A stretch of DNA of 64,000 nucleotides from Opitutaceae bacterium (GCA_016711225.1 JADJTK010000052.1:1-64000), one strand, 5' to 3'. Shown: positions 19,000-29,273, counted from the stretch's first letter. Notes: generated by a model not told the origin, from the letters alone. A program made the numbers and translations.

Positions 19000-19111
19000 T
19001 GGTGGGGCGGGGTTTACCCCCGCCAAAGCTTCGTCGCCCACATCAACCACCAGCCGCTCATATCAGTCCCATGCTCACAGTCCTCTGGCAGGGATAAACC
19101 CCGCCCCACCA
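19000..19111. repeat. REPIN-like palindromic pair, family B, between ATP-grasp and alpha-E genes
   Basis: GGTGGGGCGGGGTTTACCCC (19001 on) and its inverse copy GGGATAAACCCCGCCCCACC (19091-19110) face each other about 60 nt apart. Both arms are near-identical to those at 5871-5946. The pair sits inside the set B cluster. Confidence 0.7.
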
Positions 19112-19170
19112 CAGTTCACTGACAACCGCCCTCCGTCCCCGCATACGCTCCGACACCCGACTTCGCCCTT

Positions 19171-19213
19171 CCGCCACTTGTCACTTGGGCCTTGTCACTC
19201 GCCACTTCCTCAC
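19171..19213. repeat. Degenerate short-period repeat, CACTTGTCACTTG type
   Basis: A stretch of near-repeats (GCCACTTGTCACTTGGGCCT then TGTCACTCGCCACTTCC) just upstream of the alpha-E gene. The period is loose, 7-9 nt. Other stretches of this kind with different words occur at 20313, 20580, 53111 and 63312. Confidence 0.45.
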
Positions 19214-19229
19214 GCCGTCCACCTTCAGC

Positions 19230-20321
19230 ATGCAGTCCATGAAAGCAGCCACCCTCGCCGCCCCGCCACGCCGCAAGCAGCCCATGCTCTCGCGCGTCGC
19301 CAATTCCCTCTACTGGCTAGGCCGCTACTTCGAGCGCGCCGAAAACACCGCCCGCCTGCTCGACGTCAACCTGCACATCCTGCTCGATTTCGAGAAGCTC
19401 GACGATTCCTCCCTCACCGAGCACTGGCTTTCGCTCCTCCACTCCACGGGCGATTCCGAGCTCTTCTTCAAGAGCCACGAGAAGGCCGATGCCGCCAGCG
19501 TCACCGAATTCATGACGCTCGATCCGGCCAACCCGAACTCGATCTGCGCCTGCTTCTTCGCCGCCCGGGAGAACGCCCGCATGATTCGCGACCGCATCTC
19601 CCTGGAGATGTGGGAAACCGTGAACGAGCTCTACCTCTTCCTCAAGAGCCCGACCGCCCTCACCACCTGGCAGAATGGCACCACCGAGTTCTACGCGCGC
19701 ATCAAGAACACCGCCCATCTCTTCCACGGCCTCACCGACGCCACTTTCCCGCGCGACGAAGGCTACGACTTCATCCAACTCGGCCGCTTCATCGAGCGCG
19801 CCGACAAGACCATCCGCCTGCTCGACCTCAAATACCATATCCTCCTGCCCAGCACATCCGATGTGGGTGGCGCCGTCGACACCGCCCAATGGCGCACCGT
19901 GCTGCGCTGCGCCAGCGCCCTCGAAGCGTATCGCCGCTTCTACGTCTCCGAGATCCTGCCGTGGAAGGTTGCCGAGTTCCTCCTCTTCTCCGAAACGTTC
20001 CCGCGCTCCGTGCGCCACTGCCTCGGCCAGATCGACTTCTACCTGCACCGCATCAGCGGCACCCCCTCCGGGCAGCACCGCAACGAGGCCGAGCGCCTCT
20101 GTGGCCGTCTCGTCTCGGAGCTCAACTACACCTCCATCGACGAAGTCTTCAAGAAGGGCCTCCACGAATTCCTCGGCGAAATCCTTCCCGTGCTCGACCA
20201 GATCGGTGAAATCATCTTCGACACCTTCATGGCCCACAACCCGATCGACGAAGTCGCCGAGGTGCGCCTCCACCAACAGGAGGAACAACAGCAGCAAACC
20301 GGCTCCGCTCAGGATTCCTGA
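19230..20321 (+). CDS. Alpha-E domain protein, set B
   Basis: All-helical DUF403/alpha-E protein (COG2307), the usual partner of the type 2 ATP-grasp ligase. The conserved N-terminus is MLSRVANSLYWLGRYFERAE, followed by long amphipathic helices (RFIERADKTIRLLDLKYHIL, LGQIDFYLHRISG). The family start usually corresponds to ATG 19284; ATGs at 19230 and 19239 would add 15-18 residues, and no ribosome binding site decides between them. The C-terminus ends in a Gln-rich tail (HQQEEQQQQTG), and the stop codon is the first unit of a GATTTCTGATTTCC repeat. It presumably binds the ATP-grasp partner or its substrate. Confidence 0.9.
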   Translation: MQSMKAATLAAPPRRKQPMLSRVANSLYWLGRYFERAENTARLLDVNLHILLDFEKLDDSSLTEHWLSLLHSTGDSELFFKSHEKADAASVTEFMTLDPANPNSICACFFAARENARMIRDRISLEMWETVNELYLFLKSPTALTTWQNGTTEFYARIKNTAHLFHGLTDATFPRDEGYDFIQLGRFIERADKTIRLLDLKYHILLPSTSDVGGAVDTAQWRTVLRCASALEAYRRFYVSEILPWKVAEFLLFSETFPRSVRHCLGQIDFYLHRISGTPSGQHRNEAERLCGRLVSELNYTSIDEVFKKGLHEFLGEILPVLDQIGEIIFDTFMAHNPIDEVAEVRLHQQEEQQQQTGSAQDS

Positions 20322-20622
20322 TTTCTGATTTCCGATTGCCGATTTGCGATTGGGCAAACGGAACTTCTTTCGATTTCGGATGGTGGCGCGGAGTCATCCC
20401 CTCCATCCGGATTCAGCGCCTTGTCGGGCGGGCGGGGTTCACCCCCGCCAGCCGATCGAAACAAAACCGGCGCGGATTAGCCCCTCCCCTCCCCCCACCG
20501 CACTCTTGCCGTCCGTTCGACCATCCATCTGATAGGTCCCATCCCTCCCATTCGCTTCCAGCCCGCGCTCCCTCTTCCGGCCAATCGCCAATCAGCAATC
20601 CAAAATCGAAAATCTCCCACGA
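20313..20622. repeat. Intergenic region with inverted short-period repeats and a REP-like unit
   Basis: This 300-nt gap holds no gene. At its left end (20313-20354) is a degenerate repeat of the type GATTTCTGATTTCCGATTGC. At its right end (20580-20613) is the reverse-complement type, CCAATCGCCAATCAGCAATC. Between them lies a family B palindrome (GGGCGGGCGGGGTTCACCCC, 20426 on) and a TAGGTCCCATCCCTCCCAT stretch. The outer repeats could pair to form a long imperfect stem around the whole gap. Confidence 0.55.
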
Positions 20623-21519
20623 ATGCCCGACTCGACGACCCCGTCCGCCGCCGAGCCAGCCGACGCCACCGGCCAGCGTATCCGCGTCCGCCATCTCACA
20701 CGCTTTTGCTACAACGGTCCGGTGACCGACAGCTTCAACGAGGTCCGCCTCCAACCGCTGAGCGACGACTCGCAGTCCTGCGTCCGGTTCACCCTGAACC
20801 TCGCACCGGCCGCGAACGCCCGCACCTACGACGACTTCCACGGCAACCGCGTGCATTATTTCGACGTGACCGCCCCCCACGAACAGCTCGACATCGAGGC
20901 AGTTTCGCTGGTCTCCACCCGGCCCGACCGGCAACCGCCACCAGGCGCTTCGTTCCCGCCGTCGCTCCTCGACGACCCCATCCTGAGCGCGGGGTGTTTC
21001 GACTTCCTCGCCGCCAGCAGCTACGTGCCTCTCGCCGTGCAACTGCGACATGAGGTGCGGCAGGTGATCGGCGACACCGTGCACGATCTATGGGCCGACG
21101 CCGTCCGCTTGGGCGAGCACGTGCACACCACCCTCGCCTACTCGCCCAACGCCACCAAGGTGAACACGCGCGTGGTCGACGTCCTGGAGTCGCGCAGCGG
21201 CGTGTGCCAGGATTTTGCGCACCTGATGCTCGGTCTCTGCCGCAGCGCCGGCATTCCGGCCCGCTACGTGAGCGGCTACTTCCTCAACCCCACGCGCCGG
21301 TCCGAGGAGATCGAGGCCTCGCACGCCTGGGTCGAGATTCTGCTGCCCGGCTTCGGCTGGCGCGGCTACGATCCCACGCATCGCCGCGTTCCGGGTACCA
21401 ATTACGTGAAGCTCGCCCGCGGACGCGACTACGGCGACATCCGTCCGGTCAGCGGCACTTTCCGGGGCCGCGGCACCCGCGAGATGATCGTCGAGGTGCA
21501 GGTTCGCGCCGCGGAGTGA
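20623..21519 (+). CDS. Transglutaminase-like cysteine protease, set B
   Basis: A 298-residue paralogue of the 10606-11478 protein, with an N-terminal beta-sandwich (QRIRVRHLTRFCYNGPV) and a transglutaminase fold. The triad is Cys195 in RSGVCQDFAHL, His234 in ASHAWVEI, Asp250 in RGYDPTH. It ends the ATP-grasp, alpha-E, transglutaminase series on the plus strand, 301 nt after the alpha-E stop. It probably acts on the product of the ligase. ATG 20623 is the only reasonable start. Confidence 0.92.
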   Translation: MPDSTTPSAAEPADATGQRIRVRHLTRFCYNGPVTDSFNEVRLQPLSDDSQSCVRFTLNLAPAANARTYDDFHGNRVHYFDVTAPHEQLDIEAVSLVSTRPDRQPPPGASFPPSLLDDPILSAGCFDFLAASSYVPLAVQLRHEVRQVIGDTVHDLWADAVRLGEHVHTTLAYSPNATKVNTRVVDVLESRSGVCQDFAHLMLGLCRSAGIPARYVSGYFLNPTRRSEEIEASHAWVEILLPGFGWRGYDPTHRRVPGTNYVKLARGRDYGDIRPVSGTFRGRGTREMIVEVQVRAAE

Positions 21520-21643
21520 ACGCATTTCAACGGTCGGGACGATCCTCGAAAACGTCCGCCCGGGCTCCGGAAAATCTGGACCTCAGAGGATCGAGAAGGG
21601 CCGCAGACCGCGTCCGACGGCGTAACCCGAGGCCAAACACAGC

Positions 21644-21822
21644 CTAGCCCACCCCCAGCGATCGCAGAATCCGCCACGCCAGCGGTTCTTTGATCTCGAT
21701 ATGACGGGGTACCGCTTCGGTCGTGCCCGTACGCGGATTGATCCAGAGTGATGGGAACTCCCCTCGCGCTTGAGATAACACCCCGCATGCCGCAGACGTT
21801 TCTCCAGCTCGCGCCTTTTCAT
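21644..21822 (-). CDS. hicA: HicA-type mRNA interferase toxin, frameshifted
   Basis: HicA toxins are about 60-residue dsRBD-like RNases. The first frame from ATG 21822 reads MKRRELEKRLRHAGCYLKRE; the second ends WINPRTGTTEAVPRHIEIKE to the stop at 21644. The frames meet at about 21750 (GSSH/SLWINP), consistent with one missing base, and together give 59-60 residues with the conserved histidine in the GSSHS segment. The hicB stop overlaps the hicA start (TGATG). Either the toxin is inactivated or the base was lost in assembly. Confidence 0.8.
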
Positions 21823-22037
21823 CAGACAGCGATCTCGGTCTGGATCGCGTCCTCGGGCAGTCCACGCCGAGCGTCCTCGATCCGATCTTCAAAGATCAGG
21901 CGTATGGCTTCACGAAGACTCGTCTTGGCCTGCGCCACAGTCTCACCTTGACCATTCGCTCCGGGGACCTCCGGGCATATCGCCCAATAGCCGCCCTCCG
22001 GAGCTTCCTCGATGATGGCGGTGAACTTCGCTTTCAT
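21822..22037 (-). CDS. hicB: HicB-type antitoxin
   Basis: A 71-residue antitoxin with the HicB fold: MKAKFTAIIEEAPEGGYWAI, then CPEVPGANGQGETVAQAKTS and a terminal helix. There is no C-terminal DNA-binding domain, so this is the short, partner-binding type. It is encoded upstream of hicA with a one-base overlap. Longer in-frame starts exist but read into non-coding sequence. Confidence 0.85.
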   Translation of the reverse strand: MKAKFTAIIEEAPEGGYWAICPEVPGANGQGETVAQAKTSLREAIRLIFEDRIEDARRGLPEDAIQTEIAV

Positions 22038-22137
22038 GAGCGGAAGCATGCCGGCCGGGTAGTGGGCGTCAACCGCCACAACCCGGCACCACAAAGCCCG
22101 GACGATCCCGGCAGGTTGCGCTCCGCCCCCCTCCCGC

Positions 22138-23643
22138 TCACGACTGCCCGAAGGGACCGGCACTCTGGCTGTGCGCCGCCGCCACCAAAGCGGCCGACAA
22201 CTCCTGGACGGCGAACGGCTTCGGAAAACTGTCGACCCTCCCCCACGGGGTGTCGCGCGCGCCGCGCTCACTCAGGGTCCCGGAAATCAGGAGGATGGGC
22301 AGACCGGGCGCGAGCTGGCGCAGGCAAGCCACCGTACCCTGCTCCGAATCGACCTCGCACGAGTCGATCACCGCGGCGGCGAGCACCCCGCCCATCTTCG
22401 CGGCCAGGGCGACCATGTCGGCGTGGTCGCCGGGATACATGACGGACAGGCCGCTCGCGTTGGCGGCGATCTCGATCAGGTGCCGCACCTCGGCGTCGTC
22501 CTCCGATACCAGCACCACCCGGCGCGGAGCGCTGGGTTCGAACGGCCCCGGTTCCGCGCCCGTCAACGCCCGAGCGGGCAACTCCAGCCGGAAGCAGGCC
22601 CCACGGCCCCCACCGCCGGGCGACTCCAGATGAAGCTCGCCGCTATGGGCCTCGGCGATTCGACGGGCAACCGAGAGTCCCAACCCTCGCCCCCGGCCCT
22701 TCGTCGAAGAGTACGGTTCGAAGATACCGGAGACCGCATCCGCGGGCACACCGGAGCCGTTGTCCTCGACCCGCACGACCACCCGTCCCGCTGCATACAC
22801 ACTCGAGATACGGATTTCGGGTTGGCGCAAGCCCGCCACGGCCTCCGCCGCATTGACCATCAGGTTGAGCGCCACCTCGAAGACCTGTGCCTCATTGCCC
22901 ACGATTTCGCAGCCCGTCGCCGGGTCGTGGGATTCCACGATCGAGAGGTTGCGCGCCACCCCCTTGCGATATCGGACCAATGATGACGCACAAGCCAGCA
23001 CGGGCCGGAGACGGAACGGCTCCGGCTTGCTTAGCCGGCCGGTGGTATAGTCGCGCAAGGTACGGGTCAGCTGCGCCATGCGCCCGATGGATTCCTGCAG
23101 CATGGCGTTGCGCTCGTCGGTGCGAGTCTCGGCCACCAGCCCCATCACCCCGGTGAGAATATTGCTCAGATCGTGCAACACCCCGTCGGCCATCCGCCCG
23201 AGCCCAGCCATGCGTCGCTCCTCCTCCTCGCGCTTCTGCTTCTCGTTGAGCTCGGCCTCAGCCGCCTTGCGCGCCGTGATGTCCACGCGCAGGGCGAGGA
23301 AATGGGTGATCAACCCTTCGACCCGCAAAGGAGCGATCGTGGTCTCAACCCAGTAGAGATCTCCGCCCTTGGCCCGGTTGCAGATCTCCCCGCGCCAGAC
23401 CCGCCCGCCCACGATCGTCGTCCACAGCGCCTTGTAGAACTCTGGTGGATGCAGGCCGGACTTGAGCAGCCGGTGGTTCTGCCCCACCAACTCCCGGCGG
23501 CTGTACCCGGAGATTTCGCAAAACCGATCGTTGGCATAGACGATTTCGCCCCGCCGATCGGTGAGCGCGACAATGCTCTCCTGATCCACCACGGAGTGGA
23601 CCATCGACTCGATTTCCAGGGGCAGCAGTGGGGTGTTGCTCAT
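22138..23643 (-). CDS. PAS-domain hybrid histidine kinase with C-terminal receiver
   Basis: A 501-residue cytoplasmic sensor kinase. A PAS domain lies at 10-125 (IVALTDRRGEIVYANDRFCE, with a PAC segment ending LRVDITARK). A short coiled coil leads to the H box MADGVLHDLSN with His157, then the N box NLMVNAAEAV, G1 VEDNGSGVP and G2 GRGRGLGLSVARR. The receiver occupies about 380-495 with EDD, the phosphoacceptor in AAVIDSCEV, a Ser in LISGT and Lys in FPKPF. No membrane segment is seen. Start ATG 23643 is chosen; an upstream frame to 23706 is less likely. The ligand is unknown. Confidence 0.9.
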   Translation of the reverse strand: MSNTPLLPLEIESMVHSVVDQESIVALTDRRGEIVYANDRFCEISGYSRRELVGQNHRLLKSGLHPPEFYKALWTTIVGGRVWRGEICNRAKGGDLYWVETTIAPLRVEGLITHFLALRVDITARKAAEAELNEKQKREEEERRMAGLGRMADGVLHDLSNILTGVMGLVAETRTDERNAMLQESIGRMAQLTRTLRDYTTGRLSKPEPFRLRPVLACASSLVRYRKGVARNLSIVESHDPATGCEIVGNEAQVFEVALNLMVNAAEAVAGLRQPEIRISSVYAAGRVVVRVEDNGSGVPADAVSGIFEPYSSTKGRGRGLGLSVARRIAEAHSGELHLESPGGGGRGACFRLELPARALTGAEPGPFEPSAPRRVVLVSEDDAEVRHLIEIAANASGLSVMYPGDHADMVALAAKMGGVLAAAVIDSCEVDSEQGTVACLRQLAPGLPILLISGTLSERGARDTPWGRVDSFPKPFAVQELSAALVAAAHSQSAGPFGQS

Positions 23644-23815
23644 AGGTCGCAAGAAGGGGGTTCGATAAGCTTCCCTTTTGCCGCATTTAGTCAAAGTTCT
23701 AGGCAAAAAAATCTCGCCCCTGGCGAGAACAACCGCGCCACAGAGTGAGCGACGCTGGCAGTCTGACCTTCCAGCCCCCAGTCCGCGAAACCCCGGATTA
23801 CTCCCATGTCCGCCG

Positions 23816-24589
23816 TCAGGTTTCTTCTTCGCAAAAGAGATGGCGCAAATAGGACTCCCACGAGTTCATGAAGTCGCGGGTGATCTGATAGTGTTCGGTC
23901 TCCTCGTACTCCACCTGGGCGATTCCCTCCGGCCGTAACTGGTAGATCCGGGCGCCCGGAAACCCCATCAGAATCGGTGAGTGCGTCGCCATGATGATTT
24001 GCGACTGCTGGGCGAGCAACCGCTTCAGCAGGACCAAGACCGCAAGCTGCCGCCCCGGCGAGAGGGCCGCCTCCGGCTCATCGAAGATATAGAATCCATG
24101 CCCAAGCAGCCGATGATTCAGGAGATTCAAAAACGCCTCACCGTGCGACTGCTCATGCAATGACCGATCAGCAAAAAACTTCACGAAACCGGGATCGGAG
24201 GCATCCAACCGATCCACCTCCGTGGCGAGGGCGTAGAAGCTTTCCGCACGCAAAAAGAACCCGTCCGTCGGTCGAGAAACGCCACGCTCCAACACCAGAT
24301 AGTCCCTCAAGACCGAATGCGTGGCCTTGGTCTCGAACCTGAAATTCCGACTCCCTCCCTCCGCGTTGAAGCCCCACTTGACGGCAATAGCCTCGGCCAA
24401 CGTGGACTTCCCCACCCCGTTTTCCCCGATCAGGATTGTGAGCCCGGGGGAAAACTCCAGCCGCTCGAGATGGCGAATGGCGGGTATGGAGAACGGATAC
24501 CCGGCGAACGATTCGACCGCGTCGCGGCGCAACCGCACGGCCCGAAGAAAGCCGCGGAAACTCAGGGTAGGCGTTTCATCGTTGGCCAT
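23816..24589 (-). CDS. AAA family ATPase (ABC/SMC-like, stand-alone)
   Basis: A 257-residue ATPase with Walker A ILIGENGVGKSTL (about 52-64), ABC signature-like AALSPGRQLAVL, Walker B YIFDEPEAAL and H-loop IMATHSPILMG. This layout matches the small predicted ATP-binding proteins related to SMC/OLD ATPases. No partner nuclease is adjacent. Base composition is less GC-rich than the flanks, so it may have been acquired. Cellular role unknown. Confidence 0.85.
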   Translation of the reverse strand: MANDETPTLSFRGFLRAVRLRRDAVESFAGYPFSIPAIRHLERLEFSPGLTILIGENGVGKSTLAEAIAVKWGFNAEGGSRNFRFETKATHSVLRDYLVLERGVSRPTDGFFLRAESFYALATEVDRLDASDPGFVKFFADRSLHEQSHGEAFLNLLNHRLLGHGFYIFDEPEAALSPGRQLAVLVLLKRLLAQQSQIIMATHSPILMGFPGARIYQLRPEGIAQVEYEETEHYQITRDFMNSWESYLRHLFCEEET

Positions 24590-24635
24590 GCTTTCGCAGC
24601 ATCCTCAACGCGCACCTCTCGCGCAACACCAGCGC

Positions 24636-25937
<1,302 letters not shown>

Positions 25938-26108
25938 GGCTAAACGAAAGGCCCCGCCGTCGCGCTTGGCAACCGGACAGTGCGGGCGGAGCGATGGCGT
26001 GCCTAAAGTTGTGGTCTCCCCGCGCGAAGCGGCAATTCTGGGTCAGGCGGTTCGAGACCTCCGACGGTGAGGCGGGCCCAAATAGCCCTGTCCAGTACTA
26101 GTTTGTCA

Positions 26109-26516
26109 TCAGTCTATCGATCGGGCGACCAAGACCCGCTGCACAACACTTTCCTCAACAAGAAACGTAAGCAGGATGGTTCGCACATTTCCATCAATAG
26201 GCTTCAGCTGCCCCACTTGATACATTGTCCGGGCCCCAGTCCGCCGAATCGAAACGTGAAATGCTTCCAACGAGCTCCGAAAAGCAGCATCACGATCCGC
26301 ACTTACCAGTGAGGCATTCTGGCCCTTAAGGCTTCGCGCCCAATTTTCGAATGCAAGAGTCTCGATTGGCTCGGCAGTATAAGCCTTTCCCGCGAAATGA
26401 GCCTGAATGCGCCCTTCGATCTCCCCAAAACGGTTGGCCAAAGGATCGGCGGATACAGCTCCTAACGGAATCAGGACCATCACAAGGCAAAAAAATCGTA
26501 TCGCATTCATGGTCAT
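26109..26516 (-). CDS. Small exported protein of unknown function
   Basis: A 135-residue protein with a signal peptide (MNAIRFFCLVMVLIPLGAVSA) and no recognised motif in the mature part. Two starts 6 nt apart (26516, 26510) are possible. The region from about 26090 to 26520 is visibly less GC-rich than the rest of the window, suggesting recent acquisition or relaxed selection. It follows the next gene (start 27330, stop 26566) by 49 nt on the same strand, so the two may be an operon of exported proteins. Confidence 0.65.
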   Translation of the reverse strand: MTMNAIRFFCLVMVLIPLGAVSADPLANRFGEIEGRIQAHFAGKAYTAEPIETLAFENWARSLKGQNASLVSADRDAAFRSSLEAFHVSIRRTGARTMYQVGQLKPIDGNVRTILLTFLVEESVVQRVLVARSID

Positions 26517-26565
26517 ATCGGCTCCAAGGTTCCAGGCTACAGCGGCCGGCCATTCCGGAAACGCC

Positions 26566-27330
26566 TCAGCGCGAGACCACCATCGGCACGGCGAAGGTGT
26601 CGGCGGGAAAGACCTCGTTCACCCTGACCTCGTCGAAGAAGAGCGTGACGGAGTACGCATGCCCCTCGGCGTTGCGTCGGGTGGACGTCAGGCGCCTTGG
26701 AAAACGGATACCCGCGACCACCACCTCGCCCTCCTCGCGCATCTGCTCCCCTCCCTCGCCCTCGGTCAGCAACAGCCGGCCGGTCTCCTTATCGAAGCTG
26801 CGCAGGTACACGATGTTGCCGGGATGGATAAAGGCGACAGCCAACGCGGCGCGACCGTCGACAGTGGTCTCCCCGCGGAGCTCGATCCGGCCCCCCCGTT
26901 TTTCGATACCGCGAAAGAAGGAGAGGTTCTCAAAGGCGGAGGCCTGCGTACGCCGCAACTGGGCGAGCGGCAGAATCGTTGTGCGTCCCTGGGCCGGCTG
27001 GGCCAACTGCTCGACGCGTTGCCAACCGGTGAACTCGTCAAGCCCCATGGTGTCGCGCAGGGGCCCGACCACGCTCACGATCTTCTGCTGGCCGGGCCGC
27101 TGCAAGAACATCTCGATGGTGCCGGAGGCGCTGTCCACCAACGCCCCGGCTGCATCGCGCACCTCAAGACGTCCGCGATAGTGGAGCGAGCGGATGCCGT
27201 CGAGATCGCGCTCCTTGCCCACATAGCTGCGGGCCTTCGCGATCACCTCCTCGGCGGAGGGCTGGGCGCCGAGCGCCAGGAGCGGCAGAACCGCAAAAAG
27301 GGGCAGGAGCAACCAGCGGAGGTAATTCAT
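26566..27330 (-). CDS. Exported LolA-like outer-membrane lipoprotein-sorting family protein
   Basis: A 254-residue protein with a signal peptide (MNYLRWLLLPLFAVLPLLALGAQ) and a mature part made mostly of beta strands, beginning PSAEEVIAKARSYVGKERDLDG. The pattern of strands (SLHYRGRLEV, GTIEMFLQRPGQQKI, RLLLTEGEGGEQMREEGEVV, FPRRLTSTR) resembles proteins annotated as outer-membrane lipoprotein-sorting or LolA-like. The assignment rests on fold pattern only. It likely acts in the periplasm. Confidence 0.65.
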   Translation of the reverse strand: MNYLRWLLLPLFAVLPLLALGAQPSAEEVIAKARSYVGKERDLDGIRSLHYRGRLEVRDAAGALVDSASGTIEMFLQRPGQQKIVSVVGPLRDTMGLDEFTGWQRVEQLAQPAQGRTTILPLAQLRRTQASAFENLSFFRGIEKRGGRIELRGETTVDGRAALAVAFIHPGNIVYLRSFDKETGRLLLTEGEGGEQMREEGEVVVAGIRFPRRLTSTRRNAEGHAYSVTLFFDEVRVNEVFPADTFAVPMVVSR

Positions 27331-27734
27331 CGACGCGCAGCGTGGCGGCCCCGCGACGGAATGGCAATACGAGCAGACAGCCGGCGGCCGACCAGTCAGG
27401 CGGACGCATTGGAGTGCGAGCTACGGCGGGCGGCTCGCACTGGAAGTCGAGTCTCCCAACCAACGGCTTGCTGCTGTGGGAGCGCGCGTGAGACACCCAC
27501 GCTCGCCGGACGGGTGCAAGCACCCTCCCACAATGGGAAGGTAGCAGGCTAAACTAGGACCCGGAACCAGACTGGCTCGGGCAGAGCCTCGCCCCCACAT
27601 GCGAACCCCACTGTCCTGCCCACAAAGGACGGGCAATGGGCTGGAACCTGGTCGGCGATCGGACCGAAGCCGGCGCAAGCGCCGCCCCTACCCGATACAC
27701 TGGCCCTTCCGGCCAGCGGCCGGCGGCGTTGCCC
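27331..27734. repeat. Gene-free stretch carrying three kinds of REP-like palindromes
   Basis: No gene is seen in these 404 nt. At 27475-27532 an inverted pair reads TGTGGGAGCGCGCGTGAG at the left and ends CACCCTCCCACA at the right. At 27574-27599 a unit reads, on the minus strand, GTGGGGGCGAGGCTCTGCCC. At 27669-27691 a GTAG unit reads, on the minus strand, GTAGGGGCGGCGCTTGCGCC. This is the densest cluster of such elements in the window, just downstream of guaA. Confidence 0.6.
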
Positions 27735-29273
27735 TCACTCCCACTCGATGGTGGCCGGCGGCTTCGAGCTGATGTCGTAGACGACCCGATTCACGCCCTT
27801 CACCTCATTGATGATACGCGTGGAAATCTTCTGCAGCAGCTCGAAGGGCAAGCGGGCCCAGTCGGCCGTCATGGCGTCGACGCTCTCGACCACCCGAATG
27901 GCGATCACATAGTCGTAGGTGCGCTCGTCGCCCATCACGCCCACGGTCTGCACCGGCAGGAAGACGGCGAAGGACTGCCACACCTTGTAGTAGTAGCCCG
28001 ACTCCACCATCTCCTCCTGGAGCACCAGGTCGGCGTTGCGCAGGATCTCGAGGCGCTCGGCGGTGATGTCGCCCATGATGCGCACGGCGAGGCCAGGGCC
28101 CGGGAAGGGCTGGCGCCAGACTACCTCGCGGGGCAGGCCCAACTCGGTGCCGAGGGCGCGCACCTCGTCCTTGAAGAGTTCACGCAGTGGCTCGAGCAGC
28201 TTGAGCCGCATGCGGGCGGGCAGGCCTCCGACGTTGTGGTGGCTCTTGATCACCGCCGCCGGGTTGCCGTCGATGGAGACGCTCTCGATGACGTCGGGAT
28301 AGAGCGTGCCCTGGGCCAAGTATTCGGTGTGGCCGATCGTCTTGATCGCGGTCTCGAAGACCTCGATGAAGGTCTTGCCGATGATCTTCCGCTTCTTTTC
28401 GGGGTCGGTGACCTTCTTGAGCTTCTTGAGGAAGAGCGTGGCGGCGTCGACCACCCGCAGGTCGATCTTGAAGTTGCGCTTGTAGAGGGCGACAACGGCG
28501 TCGCGCTCGTTCTTGCGCAGCAGGCCGTTGTCGACGAACACGCAGGTGAGCTGCTTGCCGATGGCCTTATGGATGAGCGCGGCCGCGACCGATGAATCCA
28601 CCCCGCCGGACAGGCCGAGCGTCACGCGACCATCGCCCACCTTCTCGCGGATGTCGGCCACGGCGCGGTCGACAAAGTTGGCCATCGACCAGTCGCCGCG
28701 GCACCCGCAGACGTTGTAGAGGAAATTCCGGATGATCTGGATACCGTTTTCGGTATGGTGCACCTCGGGATGGAACTGCAGCCCGAAGAACTTCTTCTCG
28801 GCATTCTCGATGGCGGCGTAGGGCGAGTTCTCGGTGCGGGCCGTGGCGGAGAAGCCGCGGGGCAGCTGGGTGAGCTTGTCGCCGTGGGAATTCCACACGC
28901 GCACGACGTGGCCGAGGCCGGCGAAGAGCGAGCCTTGGCGCAGAATCTGGAGACGGCCATGGCCGTATTCACGCTCTTCGCTGTGGGCGACCTTGCCGCC
29001 GAGAAACTGCCCCATCAGCTGCACGCCGTAGCAGATGCCGAGCACGGGCAGTCCGAGCGTGAAGATGGCGCGGTCGGGCAGCGGGGCGGTCTTGGCCAGC
29101 ACGCTCGAGGGGCCGCCGGAGAGGATGATGCCCAGCACGCCGTCCTTCTTCAGGGTCTCGGCCGGCGTGGAGTAGTGGTAGATCTTGGAGTAGACCTGGC
29201 ACTCACGGATGCGGCGGGCGATGACCTGGGTGTACTGGGAACCGAAGTCCAGGACGGCGATGGTTTGTGTCAT
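27735..29273 (-). CDS. guaA: GMP synthase (glutamine-hydrolysing)
   Basis: A 512-residue enzyme that converts XMP to GMP with glutamine as nitrogen donor. The class I amidotransferase domain (1-200) has LSGGPSSV, the catalytic Cys81 in GICYG, and FHPEVHHT with the catalytic His. The ATP pyrophosphatase domain has LSGGVDSSVAAAL, and the C-terminal dimerisation domain ends RVVYDISSKPPATIEWE, the canonical terminus. It starts at ATG 29273. A REP-rich gap follows its stop. Confidence 0.97.
   Translation of the reverse strand: MTQTIAVLDFGSQYTQVIARRIRECQVYSKIYHYSTPAETLKKDGVLGIILSGGPSSVLAKTAPLPDRAIFTLGLPVLGICYGVQLMGQFLGGKVAHSEEREYGHGRLQILRQGSLFAGLGHVVRVWNSHGDKLTQLPRGFSATARTENSPYAAIENAEKKFFGLQFHPEVHHTENGIQIIRNFLYNVCGCRGDWSMANFVDRAVADIREKVGDGRVTLGLSGGVDSSVAAALIHKAIGKQLTCVFVDNGLLRKNERDAVVALYKRNFKIDLRVVDAATLFLKKLKKVTDPEKKRKIIGKTFIEVFETAIKTIGHTEYLAQGTLYPDVIESVSIDGNPAAVIKSHHNVGGLPARMRLKLLEPLRELFKDEVRALGTELGLPREVVWRQPFPGPGLAVRIMGDITAERLEILRNADLVLQEEMVESGYYYKVWQSFAVFLPVQTVGVMGDERTYDYVIAIRVVESVDAMTADWARLPFELLQKISTRIINEVKGVNRVVYDISSKPPATIEWE

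Noticed and set aside
10606..21519. Phage-defence island built around the transglutaminase/ATP-grasp genes and hicBA
   Set aside because: There are no nuclease, methylase or other defence effectors in the cluster, and the families are widespread housekeeping-like neighbours; the hicBA pair next to it is not enough.
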